Notes under the pieces: generated by a model
The model's database searches: none
What the model saw: the letters and a program-made list of their open reading frames with translations, nothing else
Told to the model about the DNA's origin: nothing
In this document: piece after piece, positions 8,070-16,228 of the stretch
How the letters are laid out: the number at the start of each line of letters is the position of its first letter
Numbering within the stretch: the stretch's first letter is position 1
From: Actinobacteria bacterium UBA2272
GTDB taxonomy: Bacteria > Actinomycetota > Coriobacteriia > Anaerosomatales > Anaerosomataceae
Length of the DNA: 64,000 nucleotides
Reading direction: 5' to 3'
Assembly (NCBI GenBank): GCA_002347725.1
Contig: DDXA01000003.1
Coordinates: 62,001 to 126,000 of the forward strand
Made by a program: the position numbers and the translations under genes

Positions 8070-8599
8070 AGGACCGCACCACCCTCGTGCGGAGACAGTT
8101 GTGCGCCGAAGAGGTCGGCCACGCGCTCCTCGACTTGCGCGAGGTCCTCGATCACCGGCCGCGTGCAGTCGAGCACATGCACCTCGACAGTGTCGCTGGT
8201 AAGGCGGGAGCTGAGGGTCCCGGGAAGCATGCTGATGGTGTTGGCGAAGAAGACCCGGGGGAACGCCCCGCTGATCCGCAGCGGGTAGTGCACGATGGCG
8301 GGTTCAAGGCGCATGCGCGGACCGAGCGCGCGAAACGCGACATCGATCCCGCCGAGCACGGAGTTGACCGCGAAGAACCGCGCGAAGCGGATCGCCCCCG
8401 GAAGGTAGACGCCCGACAGACTCCGGGGTTGCAGGGCCACCGAGAGCACCGCGGCGGCAAGTGCGATCGGGACGCCGATGACGAGAGATGGGATGTCTGC
8501 CTCGGTCACGACGAACCACACGAGCAGCATCCCGACGGCACGGCCTGGAAGGCGGCGCAGCCGCTGGCGCGGTGTGATCGCTGTCGGCGTCTCGGACAT
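8066..8599 (-). CDS. mnhE: Mrp antiporter subunit E, first gene of the module
   Basis: The ATG at 8599 gives a 177-residue protein starting MSETPTAITPRQRLRR, with an AGGA ribosome site just upstream; the further upstream open frame looks non-coding. The block GVYLPGAIRFARFFAVNSVLG and the later FPRVFFANTISMLPGTLSSR with VEVHVLD are typical MnhE features. The protein has membrane helices in its first half and a cytoplasmic C-terminal domain. It opens a nine-gene minus-strand operon in which successive genes overlap by 1 to 8 bp. No redox subunit (hydrogenase, formate dehydrogenase) accompanies the module here. Confidence 0.91.
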   Translation of the reverse strand: MSETPTAITPRQRLRRLPGRAVGMLLVWFVVTEADIPSLVIGVPIALAAAVLSVALQPRSLSGVYLPGAIRFARFFAVNSVLGGIDVAFRALGPRMRLEPAIVHYPLRISGAFPRVFFANTISMLPGTLSSRLTSDTVEVHVLDCTRPVIEDLAQVEERVADLFGAQLSPHEGGAVL

Positions 8600-8709
8600 G
8601 GATCCTGCTCGTCGATGGGGGTACGGCGTGGGGAGCAGCACGATACCACAATCAGTCCTGGCTGGCGTCGCGCACGAGCGGTCGCTTCACCTCGCGCGCC
8701 ATATGCACG

Positions 8710-8741
8710 GCGGGTCCGCCCGGTGCTCCGGACGGACCCGC
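8710..8741 (-). terminator. Hairpin after the tRNA-Gly/tRNA-Cys unit
   Basis: GCGGGTCCG (8710-8718) pairs with CGGACCCGC (8733-8741) in a perfect 9-bp stem, 10 bp past the tRNA-Cys 3' end on the minus strand. No T-run follows, so it may be a processing or weak termination structure. Confidence 0.45.
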
Positions 8742-8750
8742 ATCGAAGCC

Positions 8751-8824
8751 TGGAGGCGACGCCCGGATTCGAACCGGGGATAGAGGCTTTGCAGGCCTCT
8801 GCCTTACCACTTGGCGACGTCGCC
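8751..8824 (-). tRNA. tRNA-Cys (anticodon GCA), CCA encoded
   Basis: The minus strand folds into a full 74-nt cloverleaf. The acceptor arms are GGCGACG and CGTCGCC with discriminator T and an encoded CCA. The anticodon arm GAGGC-CTGCAAA-GCCTC displays GCA, reading Cys codons. The T arm is CCCGG-TTCGAAT-CCGGG. Confidence 0.96.
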
Positions 8825-8914
8825 ATCTGTACGGGAGCCCGTGCTCCTCTGTCAAAGAAGGCCGGCCGAGTGGGCCGCAGTGCTTGCCCTTCGGGCCGAC
8901 CTCCGAGGTGTCGA

Positions 8915-8990
8915 TGGAGCGGACGACCGGATTCGAACCGGCGACCCCAACCTTGGCAAGGTTGTGCTCTACCAACTGAGCCACGTCCGC
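8915..8990 (-). tRNA. tRNA-Gly (anticodon GCC), CCA encoded
   Basis: The minus strand gives a 76-nt cloverleaf. The acceptor arms are GCGGACG and CGTCCGC with discriminator T and an encoded CCA. The anticodon arm CAACC-TTGCCAA-GGTTG displays GCC. The T arm contains GGTTCGAATCC. It lies 90 bp upstream of tRNA-Cys on the same strand and is probably cotranscribed with it. Confidence 0.96.
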
Positions 8991-9001
8991 GCGCAAGGGG
9001 T

Positions 9002-9031
9002 AGACTACCACGGCCCTCCGCGGCCGTGCAA
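9002..9031 (-). promoter_or_regulatory. Promoter for tRNA-Gly/tRNA-Cys
   Basis: On the minus strand TTGCAC (9031-9026) and TAGTCT (9007-9002) are separated by 18 bp. The -10 ends 11 bp before the tRNA-Gly 5' end. A CACGGCC/GGCCGTG inverted repeat occupies the spacer region. Confidence 0.45.
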
Positions 9032-9081
9032 CAGCCCTCCGGAGGTCTGAGGAACTGGGGTCTGGCGCATCGGAGAGAGCC

Positions 9082-9090
9082 TGTTACAAT
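9082..9090 (+). promoter_or_regulatory. Extended -10 promoter for tRNA-Val
   Basis: TGT followed by TACAAT (9085-9090) forms an extended -10 element 27 bp before the tRNA-Val 5' end. No good -35 hexamer is visible, as expected for extended -10 promoters. Confidence 0.5.
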
Positions 9091-9117
9091 AGTCGTCGCT
9101 GCTCGTGAGGCGGCTAT

Positions 9118-9192
9118 GGGCGCTTAGCTCAGGGGGAGAGCACTTCCTTGACGCGGAAGGGGTCAGAGGTTCAAATCCTCTAGCGCCCACCA
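9118..9192 (+). tRNA. tRNA-Val (anticodon GAC), CCA encoded
   Basis: The plus strand gives a 75-nt cloverleaf. The acceptor arms are GGGCGCT and AGCGCCC with discriminator A and encoded CCA. The anticodon arm CTTCC-TTGACGC-GGAAG displays GAC, reading Val GUC. The T arm is AGAGG-TTCAAAT-CCTCT. Confidence 0.96.
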
Positions 9193-9202
9193 TGATCGTT
9201 CG

Positions 9203-9246
9203 AAGGCCCTTGCAGACTCCTCGACGGAGACCGCGGGGGCCTTTCT
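9203..9246 (+). terminator. Terminator-like hairpin after tRNA-Val
   Basis: AAGGCCC (9203-9209) pairs with GGGCCTT (9237-9243), with an inner ACTCC/GGAGA pairing, and the sequence continues TTTCTC. It lies 11 bp after the tRNA 3' end. Confidence 0.6.
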
Positions 9247-9298
9247 CATACCCGCATCGGGTACGCTTAGTGGAGAACCGCCACCGTGAGGAGGGCTG

Positions 9299-10318
9299 AT
9301 GTCGCATCGCACGCGCAGGCGCCTGGCGTACGGAGTCGCGGCCCTGGTTGCGCTCCTGCTCGTAGGACCGCTGGTCGTTCCGGTCCCGGCGCTTCGGGAC
9401 ACGGTGCCGGCACGTGAGCTTGCCGACGACGATTCGCGCTTCACCGAGCTGAACGGGATCGACGTCCACTTTCGCGACCAGGGCTCGGGCGATCTCGCGC
9501 TCGTCTTGCTGCACGGGTTCGGAGCGAGCACGTTCTCGTGGCGCGAGGTTGCAGGACCTCTGGCCGAGCGCGGTCGCGTGATCGCCTTCGATCGGCCGGC
9601 GTTCGGCCTGACCGAGCGCCCCCTCCCGGGATCGTGGGAGACCGACGACTATCCGGGTGGCAGCCCGTACTCCCCTGAGGCGCAGGTGGACATGGTGGTC
9701 GCGTTGCTCGATCGCCTGGGCATCGAGCGAGCGGTCCTTGTCGGCCACTCGGCGGGTGGTTCGATCGCCATGCTGACCGCAGTCACCTACCCCGACAGGG
9801 TGGAGGCACTCGTGCTCGTGGATGCGGCGGTCTATACGCAGGGGGGTCCGCCGACGTGGATGTACCCGCTTCTGAAGACCCCGCAGGTCCGTCGGCTCGG
9901 CCCGTTGGTGGCGCGGCAGATCGGCGGGGCCGGCGGAGATCGCTTCTTAGAACTCGCGTGGCACGACCCCTCGCGCATCACGCCCGAGATCCGGGCCGGT
10001 TACCGCGCACCGCTTGCGGTGGACGACTGGGACCGCGCGCTGTGGGAACTGACCGTCGCGAGTTCGTCGCAGCGACTGGGCGACAGGGCCGGGGAGGTCG
10101 CCTGTCCGACGCTGGTGATGACGGGAGATGACGACCGGGTGATACCTCCTGAGGAGGCCGAGCGGCTCGCACGTGCGATCCCCGGGGCGGAGTTCGTGGC
10201 TATCGAAGACTGCGGGCACGTCCCGCACGAGGAGCAGCCGCAGGCGTTCACAACGAGCGTGTACCGGTTCCTGGACACTCTCCCGATCAGTCAGGAAGGA
10301 TGCCTGTCCGCCCCCTGA
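9299..10318 (+). CDS. Alpha/beta-fold hydrolase with N-terminal membrane anchor or signal
   Basis: This 339-residue protein has a basic N-terminus and a hydrophobic segment at about residues 10-28 (YGVAALVALLLVGPLVVPVP), so the catalytic domain is probably outside the membrane. The fold signatures are LLHGFGASTFSWREVAGPL (oxyanion hole), GHSAGG (nucleophile Ser), MTGDDDRVIPPEEAE (acid Asp) and CGHVPHEE (catalytic His). The start ATG is preceded by GAGGAGGG. The substrate cannot be read from sequence; haloalkane-dehalogenase-like and esterase-like relatives share these motifs. The adjacent cell-wall transpeptidase gene begins 40 bp downstream but may have its own promoter. Confidence 0.85.
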   Translation: MSHRTRRRLAYGVAALVALLLVGPLVVPVPALRDTVPARELADDDSRFTELNGIDVHFRDQGSGDLALVLLHGFGASTFSWREVAGPLAERGRVIAFDRPAFGLTERPLPGSWETDDYPGGSPYSPEAQVDMVVALLDRLGIERAVLVGHSAGGSIAMLTAVTYPDRVEALVLVDAAVYTQGGPPTWMYPLLKTPQVRRLGPLVARQIGGAGGDRFLELAWHDPSRITPEIRAGYRAPLAVDDWDRALWELTVASSSQRLGDRAGEVACPTLVMTGDDDRVIPPEEAERLARAIPGAEFVAIEDCGHVPHEEQPQAFTTSVYRFLDTLPISQEGCLSAP

Positions 10319-10326
10319 TCGGACGG

Positions 10327-10332
10327 TATACT
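10327..10332 (+). promoter_or_regulatory. Possible -10 element for the cell-wall transpeptidase gene
   Basis: TATACT lies 27 bp before the GTG start at 10359. No convincing -35 is present at 17 bp. A CCGATCAG/CTGATCGG inverted repeat (10282-10289 and 10315-10322) sits just upstream across the end of the hydrolase gene. Confidence 0.35.
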
Positions 10333-10358
10333 GCAGACAGCCAACGAAGGGAGTCCCG

Positions 10359-12062
10359 GTGAAGGTGACGCGGTCGATCGTGGTCTTGCTCGGAGTAGCG
10401 TTACTCTCGGCCGTTCCGGTACTCCCGGCCGTCGCTGCCGATCCATGGCCAGACGGGGGCCTGAAGGTGAACCTGAGCGTGCAGCGAGTCGCAGGATCCG
10501 ACCGCTACGGGACCGCGGTCGCGATCGCCAAGCAGACGTACCCCGGTTGGACGGACGTCGGGCATGTGGTAGTGGCATCGGGCGAGGATCGCGCCCTTGC
10601 GGACCCGCTCGCAGCCGGAAGTCTGTGCTGGGCATACGACGCTCCGCTGCTGCTCGTGACCGGCTCAGGGGTGCCTGCACCCGTGAAGGCCGCGTTGCAA
10701 GAGATCAGGTCGATAAACGACACAGTGACGGTCACGGTGGTCGGGGGACCGGTCGCGGTGTCGCCTGCTGCCGTCGCCGAACTAGAGGCCATCGTCGGCG
10801 CCGGCAACGTCACGCAGCCCTGGACCACCGGCGATCGCTACACGACAGCCGCAGGCATCGCGCAGCTGACATCGGAGGTGGCATCGGAGACCGCACGCAC
10901 GATCCCCGCGCGCGCGTTCGTCGCCAACGGGACCGACGCCGCCGGGTTCGTTGACGCGCTTGCGGCGTCTGCGGTCTCGGTAGCCACCGGGATCCCCGTC
11001 CTGCTCGTCGAGAAGGACCGCGTTCCCGCCGCCACGAAGAGCATCATCGAGGCATCGCCGCCGGGCTCGGTCGTGGTCGTGGGCGGCACGGCGGTCGTTT
11101 CGGCCGCCGCGTACACGGCTGCGAGCGGCACGACCCGGTGGTGGGGGGCCGACCGCTACGCAACGGCGGCCGTCATCGCGACGGGCGCGCGCACTCGCAG
11201 CTGGCTCACCGGCTCGGCGGTTGGCATGGCATCCGCCGTGCCGGACGCGCTTGCGGGAGCCACGAACATCGGCCGGTCAGGTGGGCCGCTACTGTACGTG
11301 TATCCGCACACCGTAGGCCCGGCCACCGCGGGATACGTGCATCGCAACGGTGCGCTCGTGAACTCGGCACGGCTCTTTGGTGGCACCGCGGTGCTGACCG
11401 AGGGGCTTGTGGCCGAGATCAAGGGTGCACCAACCGCGCCGTGCGTCGTTGCGCCGACACCCAAGAGTTGGGTGGGCAAGAAGGCCCGGGTCATGATCGC
11501 GACCGGCGTGAACACCACCGAAGTGAAAGTCTACGTGGGGGCCACCCTCGTTGCGTCCAAGGTGTGCCCCTCGTACGCGACGGTCGACCTGGGCGTGATC
11601 CCTACGCCGGTAGATGGTTCTACGTACCGCATCGTGGTCCGCAATCCGGATGGCGGCGAGTCGTCGGCCAGCGCTGGCTACCGCAGACACTCGTACCCGG
11701 CACCCACGTCGATCGTCGTGGACAAGTCCGACTTCAGGCTCTACTTCTTCAGAGACGACGTTTTCGTGAAGAGCTATCCGATCGCACACGGTAAGCCAAG
11801 CACACCGACGCCGGTCGCGATCTGGCGCATCGACTCGAAGTACTACACCGATCCGTCCGGCGTGTACGGCCCGCGCAAGATGCGGATGTATCGCAAGATC
11901 GGCTCGTCGTACGTTCGCACCGGCTACGCGATCCATGGTACGAACCAGCCGTGGGTCATCGGCACCCAGGCTTCGGCCGGCTGCATCCGCATGTACAACC
12001 GCGACGTGCTTGAGCTGTTCCCGCAGGTTCCGCTCGGCACGATCGTACAGACGCGGTTGTGA
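10359..12062 (+). CDS. Secreted protein: three cell-wall-binding repeats plus L,D-transpeptidase (YkuD) domain
   Basis: The GTG at 10359 follows AAGGGAG and starts a signal peptide (VKVTRSIVVLLGVALLSAVP, cleavage near AVAA-DPW). The 567-residue product has three CW_binding_2-type repeats, each opened by a DRYGTA/DRYTTA/DRYATA motif (about residues 47, 158 and 265). A short beta-rich linker follows. The C-terminal domain carries the YkuD signature, with the histidine in AIHGTNQPWVIG and the catalytic cysteine in ASAGCIRMYNRDV. L,D-transpeptidases make 3-3 peptidoglycan cross-links or attach proteins. The repeats would hold the enzyme on the wall. It ends 1 bp from the convergent lipid-kinase gene. 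Confidence 0.9.
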   Translation: MKVTRSIVVLLGVALLSAVPVLPAVAADPWPDGGLKVNLSVQRVAGSDRYGTAVAIAKQTYPGWTDVGHVVVASGEDRALADPLAAGSLCWAYDAPLLLVTGSGVPAPVKAALQEIRSINDTVTVTVVGGPVAVSPAAVAELEAIVGAGNVTQPWTTGDRYTTAAGIAQLTSEVASETARTIPARAFVANGTDAAGFVDALAASAVSVATGIPVLLVEKDRVPAATKSIIEASPPGSVVVVGGTAVVSAAAYTAASGTTRWWGADRYATAAVIATGARTRSWLTGSAVGMASAVPDALAGATNIGRSGGPLLYVYPHTVGPATAGYVHRNGALVNSARLFGGTAVLTEGLVAEIKGAPTAPCVVAPTPKSWVGKKARVMIATGVNTTEVKVYVGATLVASKVCPSYATVDLGVIPTPVDGSTYRIVVRNPDGGESSASAGYRRHSYPAPTSIVVDKSDFRLYFFRDDVFVKSYPIAHGKPSTPTPVAIWRIDSKYYTDPSGVYGPRKMRMYRKIGSSYVRTGYAIHGTNQPWVIGTQASAGCIRMYNRDVLELFPQVPLGTIVQTRL

Positions 12063-12063
12063 C

Positions 12064-13008
12064 CTATGGCCGGGCCGGAGCTGCCTGGTAATCGCGTGGC
12101 AACGGGTTCTCCTCGGAGACGATGAACGTGGCCGCCCCGGGCAGTACGCGGGCGATCACGGGTGTCGCGGAGGGTAGCACCTCGCCGTCGTACTGAAGCG
12201 GCAGTGGCGGCTCGGAGGAGATCTTCACGTGCGTCGCGGTGTGGATCTCGAGTCCGGGCCGCTGGGGATGGTCGCTCAGGCGGTCGACGAGCGCCGCCCA
12301 GACGGCCGGCAGCAAGCCCGCCGCGGTCCGTGTCTTGAGAACGACGACCTCGAGCAGCCCGTCTTGCGCATCGCTGCCGTGCGCCACCTCGAGGTCGAAC
12401 TGTATCCGGGCGAGGTTGACGAGCAGCACCGCGATGCCTTCGGTCTCGATCGTGTTGGCGTCCAACTCGATGGTGAAGCGCGCCACCGTCGGCGCAAGGT
12501 TCTGCAGCGCGCCGATGATGTAGGCGCCTTCGCCGAGCGTCTGCTTCAGACCCTGGGCGGTCTCCATGACCGAGGCGTCGTAGCCGACACCGGCGGCGAT
12601 GGCGAATCCGATGTGGCGGGAGGCTCGCCCTCCGGCAGCCGGCACGACGAGTTCCCCGAGGTCGATCGACACCGTGCGCCCGGCCAGCGTGGTCACCGCA
12701 AGGTCCACGGGATCCACGGGAAGCCGCAGGTTTCGCGCGAGCAGGTTGGCCGTTCCGGCTGGGTAGGCGAGAAGCGGGATGCCGCTGTCTCTCAGCTGGT
12801 ACGCGATGGCCGAGACGGTCCCGTCGCCGCCGGCTGCGACGATGCGAGCGTACTCGTGTGCGTCGCGCAGGAGGTGTCCGAGGTCCGTGCCCTCGGACAG
12901 AAAGCGCATGGTGACCTCCGCACGGTGGGAGCCGAGCTCGCGGATGAACTCGTACAGGGTCGGGTCACCGAGTCCGGATCTGAGGTTGCTCACGATGAGT
13001 ATGTTCAC
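12064..13008 (-). CDS. Diacylglycerol/lipid kinase family protein
   Basis: The GTG at 13008, preceded by GAGGAGCA, gives a 314-residue protein starting VNILIVSNLRSGLGD. The DAGK catalytic domain is marked by RIVAAGGDGTVSAIAYQL and the later PAGTANLLARNL, which replaces the more usual PLGTGNDFAR. The C-terminal domain ends with the YDGEVLPSATPVIARVLPGA block typical of YegS/DgkB-type kinases. It probably phosphorylates diacylglycerol or a related lipid at the inner membrane face. It is divergently arranged to rnd. A second, distinct family member lies at 47370-48269. Confidence 0.88.
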   Translation of the reverse strand: MNILIVSNLRSGLGDPTLYEFIRELGSHRAEVTMRFLSEGTDLGHLLRDAHEYARIVAAGGDGTVSAIAYQLRDSGIPLLAYPAGTANLLARNLRLPVDPVDLAVTTLAGRTVSIDLGELVVPAAGGRASRHIGFAIAAGVGYDASVMETAQGLKQTLGEGAYIIGALQNLAPTVARFTIELDANTIETEGIAVLLVNLARIQFDLEVAHGSDAQDGLLEVVVLKTRTAAGLLPAVWAALVDRLSDHPQRPGLEIHTATHVKISSEPPLPLQYDGEVLPSATPVIARVLPGAATFIVSEENPLPRDYQAAPARP

Positions 13009-13101
13009 GGGTTGCTCCTCGTGCGCCCGCAACCGTTCGGCTACACTCGATTCGGTACGGCGATGCGTTACGCGTGCCCCTGACGTCTGGCTGGAGGTCC
13101 A

Positions 13102-14274
13102 TTGTACATCGGTGATGTCGTTGCTCTTGAGGCCGCGTGCGCGACCCTTGCCGGGGAGCCCGTGGTGGCCATCGACACGGAGTTCATGCGGGAGCGGACG
13201 TACTTCGCTCGACTGTGCCTGATCCAGATCGGTACCGATCGTGATGTCTTCGTGATCGACGCGATCGCGCTTGAGGGTGAGTTAGGGCGCCTCGCGCCGC
13301 TGCTCGAGTCGCCGGAGACCGTCAAGGTGTTCCACGCGGGCTCGCAGGACGTGGAGGTACTGCTCAAAGCGACGGGCGCGACGCCGCGGCCGCTGTTCGA
13401 CACGCAGATCGCGGCCACGCTCGCGGGTTTCCCCACGCAGGTAGGTTACGCACAGCTCGTACACGATCTTGTCGGCGCCGAGATCGACAAGGCCGATACG
13501 TTCACTGACTGGTCGGTTCGGCCCCTGAGCGACACCCAGCTTGCGTACGCCGCGGCCGACGTCGAGCACCTAGCGAGGGTATACGAGATCTTGCGTGAGC
13601 GCCTCGAGCGCGAAGGTCGGCTCGCGTGGCTCGAGGCCGACTTTGCGCGGCTCGCCGATCCCGCAACGTACTTCGCCGACCCCGCCGAGCAGTACCGCCG
13701 GGTCAAGCGTGCGTCATCACTCGATCGGCGGTCGCTTGCCGTGTTGCGGGAGGTGACAGCGTGGCGGGAGACCGAGGCGCAGCGCCGCGATGTGCCCCGG
13801 CGCTGGCTCGTCTCGGACGAGAGTCTCATCGAGGTGGCCAGGCGCCGTCCCGCTGACGCGGCTGCGCTTGCGGGAATCCGGGGCGTCGGTGACCGCGCAG
13901 CCGGCAAGATGGCCGCCGGGATACTCCGAGCGATCGCCGCCGGCATGGCCGTGCCCGAGGAGGACCTCCCGCGGTTGCCCAAGCGCAGCCGTGTCCCCAC
14001 CGACGCCCAGCCGGTCGCCGATGTCCTCTCGGCGGTATGTCGGATCAGGGCGCGCGAGCACGGGGTCGCCCTGACGCTGCTCGCGACCCGCGACGAACTC
14101 GAGCGCTTCGCCGCCGGCGAACGCGACGGCCATCCGCTCAACGAGGGCTGGCGCCACACCCTGGTCGGTGCGGAGCTCGAGGCGCTGCTCGATGGCCGGT
14201 CCTCGCTCTCCATCCGCGATGGCCGGATCGTGCTATCCGAGGTGTTCGAGGAGCGTGCGGATGCCGCCGACTGA
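13102..14274 (+). CDS. rnd: Ribonuclease D
   Basis: A TTG start at 13102 behind TGGAGG gives 390 residues. The DEDD 3'-5' exonuclease domain comes first: AIDTEFMRE (Asp25, Glu27), VFHAGSQDVEVLL, and YAAADVEHLARVYEIL. An HRDC domain follows, with RVKRASSLDRRSLAVLREV and IRGVGDRAAGKMAAGIL, and then a second partial HRDC-like segment. RNase D trims tRNA and other structured RNA 3' ends. The gene opens a five-gene run with xseA, xseB, a HIT protein and degV, and overlaps xseA by 14 bp. Confidence 0.93.
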   Translation: MYIGDVVALEAACATLAGEPVVAIDTEFMRERTYFARLCLIQIGTDRDVFVIDAIALEGELGRLAPLLESPETVKVFHAGSQDVEVLLKATGATPRPLFDTQIAATLAGFPTQVGYAQLVHDLVGAEIDKADTFTDWSVRPLSDTQLAYAAADVEHLARVYEILRERLEREGRLAWLEADFARLADPATYFADPAEQYRRVKRASSLDRRSLAVLREVTAWRETEAQRRDVPRRWLVSDESLIEVARRRPADAAALAGIRGVGDRAAGKMAAGILRAIAAGMAVPEEDLPRLPKRSRVPTDAQPVADVLSAVCRIRAREHGVALTLLATRDELERFAAGERDGHPLNEGWRHTLVGAELEALLDGRSSLSIRDGRIVLSEVFEERADAAD

Positions 14275-15598
14275 GCGCGCGCTGAGCGTCGCCGATGCGA
14301 TGTCGCTTGCCAAGGGCGCCCTCGAACAGGTGCGGATCCGCGTCGTGGGCGAGGTCTCCGGGGCCACCGTCAAGCCCGGCTACAAGGCGGTGTACTTCTC
14401 ACTCAAGGACGAATCGGCGCTCATGCCCTGTCTCATGTGGCGTGACGTCTACGACGGATGCGGCGTCGCACTGACGGACGGGCAGCTCGTCGAGATCACC
14501 GGCTTCTTCACCGCGTATGCGCCCAAGGGACGGATGCAGTTCCAGGCGCGTTCGGTGGTCGCAGCGGGCGAGGGCGCACTCAGGATCCAGGTCGCCGAGA
14601 TCGCTCGCAGGCTCGAGGTCGAGGGTCTCATGGATCCGGCGCGCAAGCGTCCGCTGCCCCGTTTCCCGGGCCGTATAGGGCTGGTGACCTCACCACGCGG
14701 CAAGGCCGTTCATGACGTCATTCGGACCCTCGGGCGCCGCTATCCTTCCGCCGAACTCGTCATTGCGGGCGTAGCCGTCGAGGGCGACTCGGCCGTCGGC
14801 GAGATCGTCCGGGGACTGGCCGCGGTCGGCTCGTGTCCAGGTGTGGAGGTCGTGATCCTCGCGCGGGGCGGCGGCAGCTATGAGGACCTGATGCCGTTCA
14901 ATGCCGAGGCCGTCGCCCGGGCTGTCGTCGCGTGTCCGGTGCCCGTCGTGACCGGGATCGGCCACGAACCCGACACGAGCATCGCAGACATGGTCGCCGA
15001 TATGCGCGCTTCGACCCCGACAGCGGCGGCCGAGGCCGTCGCGCCTGACCGCGACGAGGTGGCGCGCAGGCTTGATGCCACAGGCAGGATGCTGGGCTCC
15101 GCGCTGTCGTGTCGCGTCACGGCTGCTGCCCATCGGTTGAACCTCTTGTCCCACCGGCCGGTGCTGGCCGATCCGATCGTTGTACTCGAGACTCAGAAGC
15201 AGATGCTCGATGTGCTCGCGGGCACTCTCGAGCGCGCGTTGCCGGCGCGGCTCGAGCGGCAGCGGGAGTCGATACGGCGTGCAGCGGAGTCGCTCGTGCG
15301 TGTCGGTCCGCGACTCGGTGAGCGCGAGCGTGTGGCCCTGGCGCGAGGTCGCGAGCGCGCTGCGGGGGCCGGGCGCGTGCTGCTCGCGCAGACGGGTGGC
15401 GTGCTCGGCGCCGCTGCTGCACGTCTCGAGGATCTCTCGCCGCTCGGGATACTGGGGCGAGGCTTCGCGGTATGTTATGAAGAGGACGGTGCCGTCGTGC
15501 GTGATCGCACGCAGGTGGTTCCCGGGGACCGTGTGCGCGTGCGCCTGGCCCGGGGACGACTCGGTTGCGTCGTCGAAGACACCGGATCGGAGGAGTAG
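14261..15598 (+). CDS. xseA: Exodeoxyribonuclease VII large subunit
   Basis: The ATG at 14261 lies inside the end of rnd and begins the OB-fold domain directly (MPPTERALSVADAMSLAKGA). The 445-residue product has the expected layout: OB-fold (about 6-105), catalytic domain with IGLVTSPRGKAVHDVI and ILARGGGSYEDLMPFNAEAV, the conserved TGIGHEPDTSIADMVAD block, then a long coiled-coil region and a short C-terminal OB-like tail. ExoVII degrades single-stranded DNA to oligonucleotides in mismatch repair and damage responses. xseB begins immediately after the stop codon. Confidence 0.96.
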   Translation: MPPTERALSVADAMSLAKGALEQVRIRVVGEVSGATVKPGYKAVYFSLKDESALMPCLMWRDVYDGCGVALTDGQLVEITGFFTAYAPKGRMQFQARSVVAAGEGALRIQVAEIARRLEVEGLMDPARKRPLPRFPGRIGLVTSPRGKAVHDVIRTLGRRYPSAELVIAGVAVEGDSAVGEIVRGLAAVGSCPGVEVVILARGGGSYEDLMPFNAEAVARAVVACPVPVVTGIGHEPDTSIADMVADMRASTPTAAAEAVAPDRDEVARRLDATGRMLGSALSCRVTAAAHRLNLLSHRPVLADPIVVLETQKQMLDVLAGTLERALPARLERQRESIRRAAESLVRVGPRLGERERVALARGRERAAGAGRVLLAQTGGVLGAAAARLEDLSPLGILGRGFAVCYEEDGAVVRDRTQVVPGDRVRVRLARGRLGCVVEDTGSEE

Positions 15599-15868
15599 AT
15601 GACGTCGGAGACAGAAACGCCCGGGGAGATGACGTTCGGTGCGGCGCTTGGCGAGCTCGAGCAGATCGTGAAATCGCTCGAGTCCGGGCAGCTTGAACTC
15701 GAGGAGAGCCTTGAGCGATACGAGCGGGGCGTGGCGCTGCTAAGGGCGTGCCAGGCCAAGCTCGCCACCGCCGAGCAACGCGTGATGATGCTTGTCGGCG
15801 AACTCGAGTCGGACGATGCGGGTGCCGGAACGGCGCAGGTGTCGGAGGAGGGGGTGTGCGGTGAGTGA
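15599..15868 (+). CDS. xseB: Exodeoxyribonuclease VII small subunit
   Basis: This 89-residue, largely helical protein starts at the base after the xseA stop. The diagnostic block FGAALGELEQIVKSLESGQL is followed by ELEESLERYERGVALLRAC, and it binds the coiled coil of XseA. Several subunits assemble with one XseA. The C-terminal tail (DDAGAGTAQVSEEGVCGE) is variable and overlaps the following HIT gene by 8 bp, which implies translational coupling. Confidence 0.95.
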   Translation: MTSETETPGEMTFGAALGELEQIVKSLESGQLELEESLERYERGVALLRACQAKLATAEQRVMMLVGELESDDAGAGTAQVSEEGVCGE

Positions 15869-16217
15869 CTGCATCTTCTGCATGGTCGCCCGGGGTGAGA
15901 TACCCGCGCGTGTCATCTTCGAGGACGACCTGATCGTCGCCTTTGATGACATCGCCCCGCAAGGTCCGGTGCACACGCTGATCGTGCCGAGGGAGCACTA
16001 CGAGAACCTCGGTGACGACGTTCCCACGGAGGTGCTCTGCGCACTGATGGCCGCCGCGCCGCGGGTGGCCGAGGCCAAGGGTGTTGCGGAGAGCGGGTAT
16101 CGCGTGATCGTCAACAACGGCCGCGATGCGATGCAGACGGTGCATCATCTGCATGTGCACGTGATCGGCGGCCGTGCGATGGCGCATGGCATGGTCCACT
16201 TCAGCGACGACAGGTGA
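15861..16217 (+). CDS. HIT-family nucleotide hydrolase (HinT-like)
   Basis: The GTG at 15861 overlaps xseB and yields 118 residues beginning VSDCIFCMVARGEIP, the usual HinT opening with two cysteines spaced CIFC. The catalytic histidine triad is HHLHVHVIGG near residue 97. The block NNGRDAMQTVHHLH is the family's signature. HinT proteins hydrolyse adenosine 5'-monophosphoramidates and related substrates in the cytoplasm. Membership of the rnd-xseAB-degV run is positional and does not prove a shared pathway. Confidence 0.95.
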   Translation: MSDCIFCMVARGEIPARVIFEDDLIVAFDDIAPQGPVHTLIVPREHYENLGDDVPTEVLCALMAAAPRVAEAKGVAESGYRVIVNNGRDAMQTVHHLHVHVIGGRAMAHGMVHFSDDR

Positions 16218-16228
16218 GGAGCCGGATG

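Noticed and set aside
8087..9127. 346-codon plus-strand open frame
   Set aside because: It runs antisense through mnhE and across two tRNA genes, so it cannot be a real protein gene.
8751..9192. tRNA cluster as an integration hotspot
   Set aside because: No integrase gene or direct repeat of a tRNA 3' end was found on either side.
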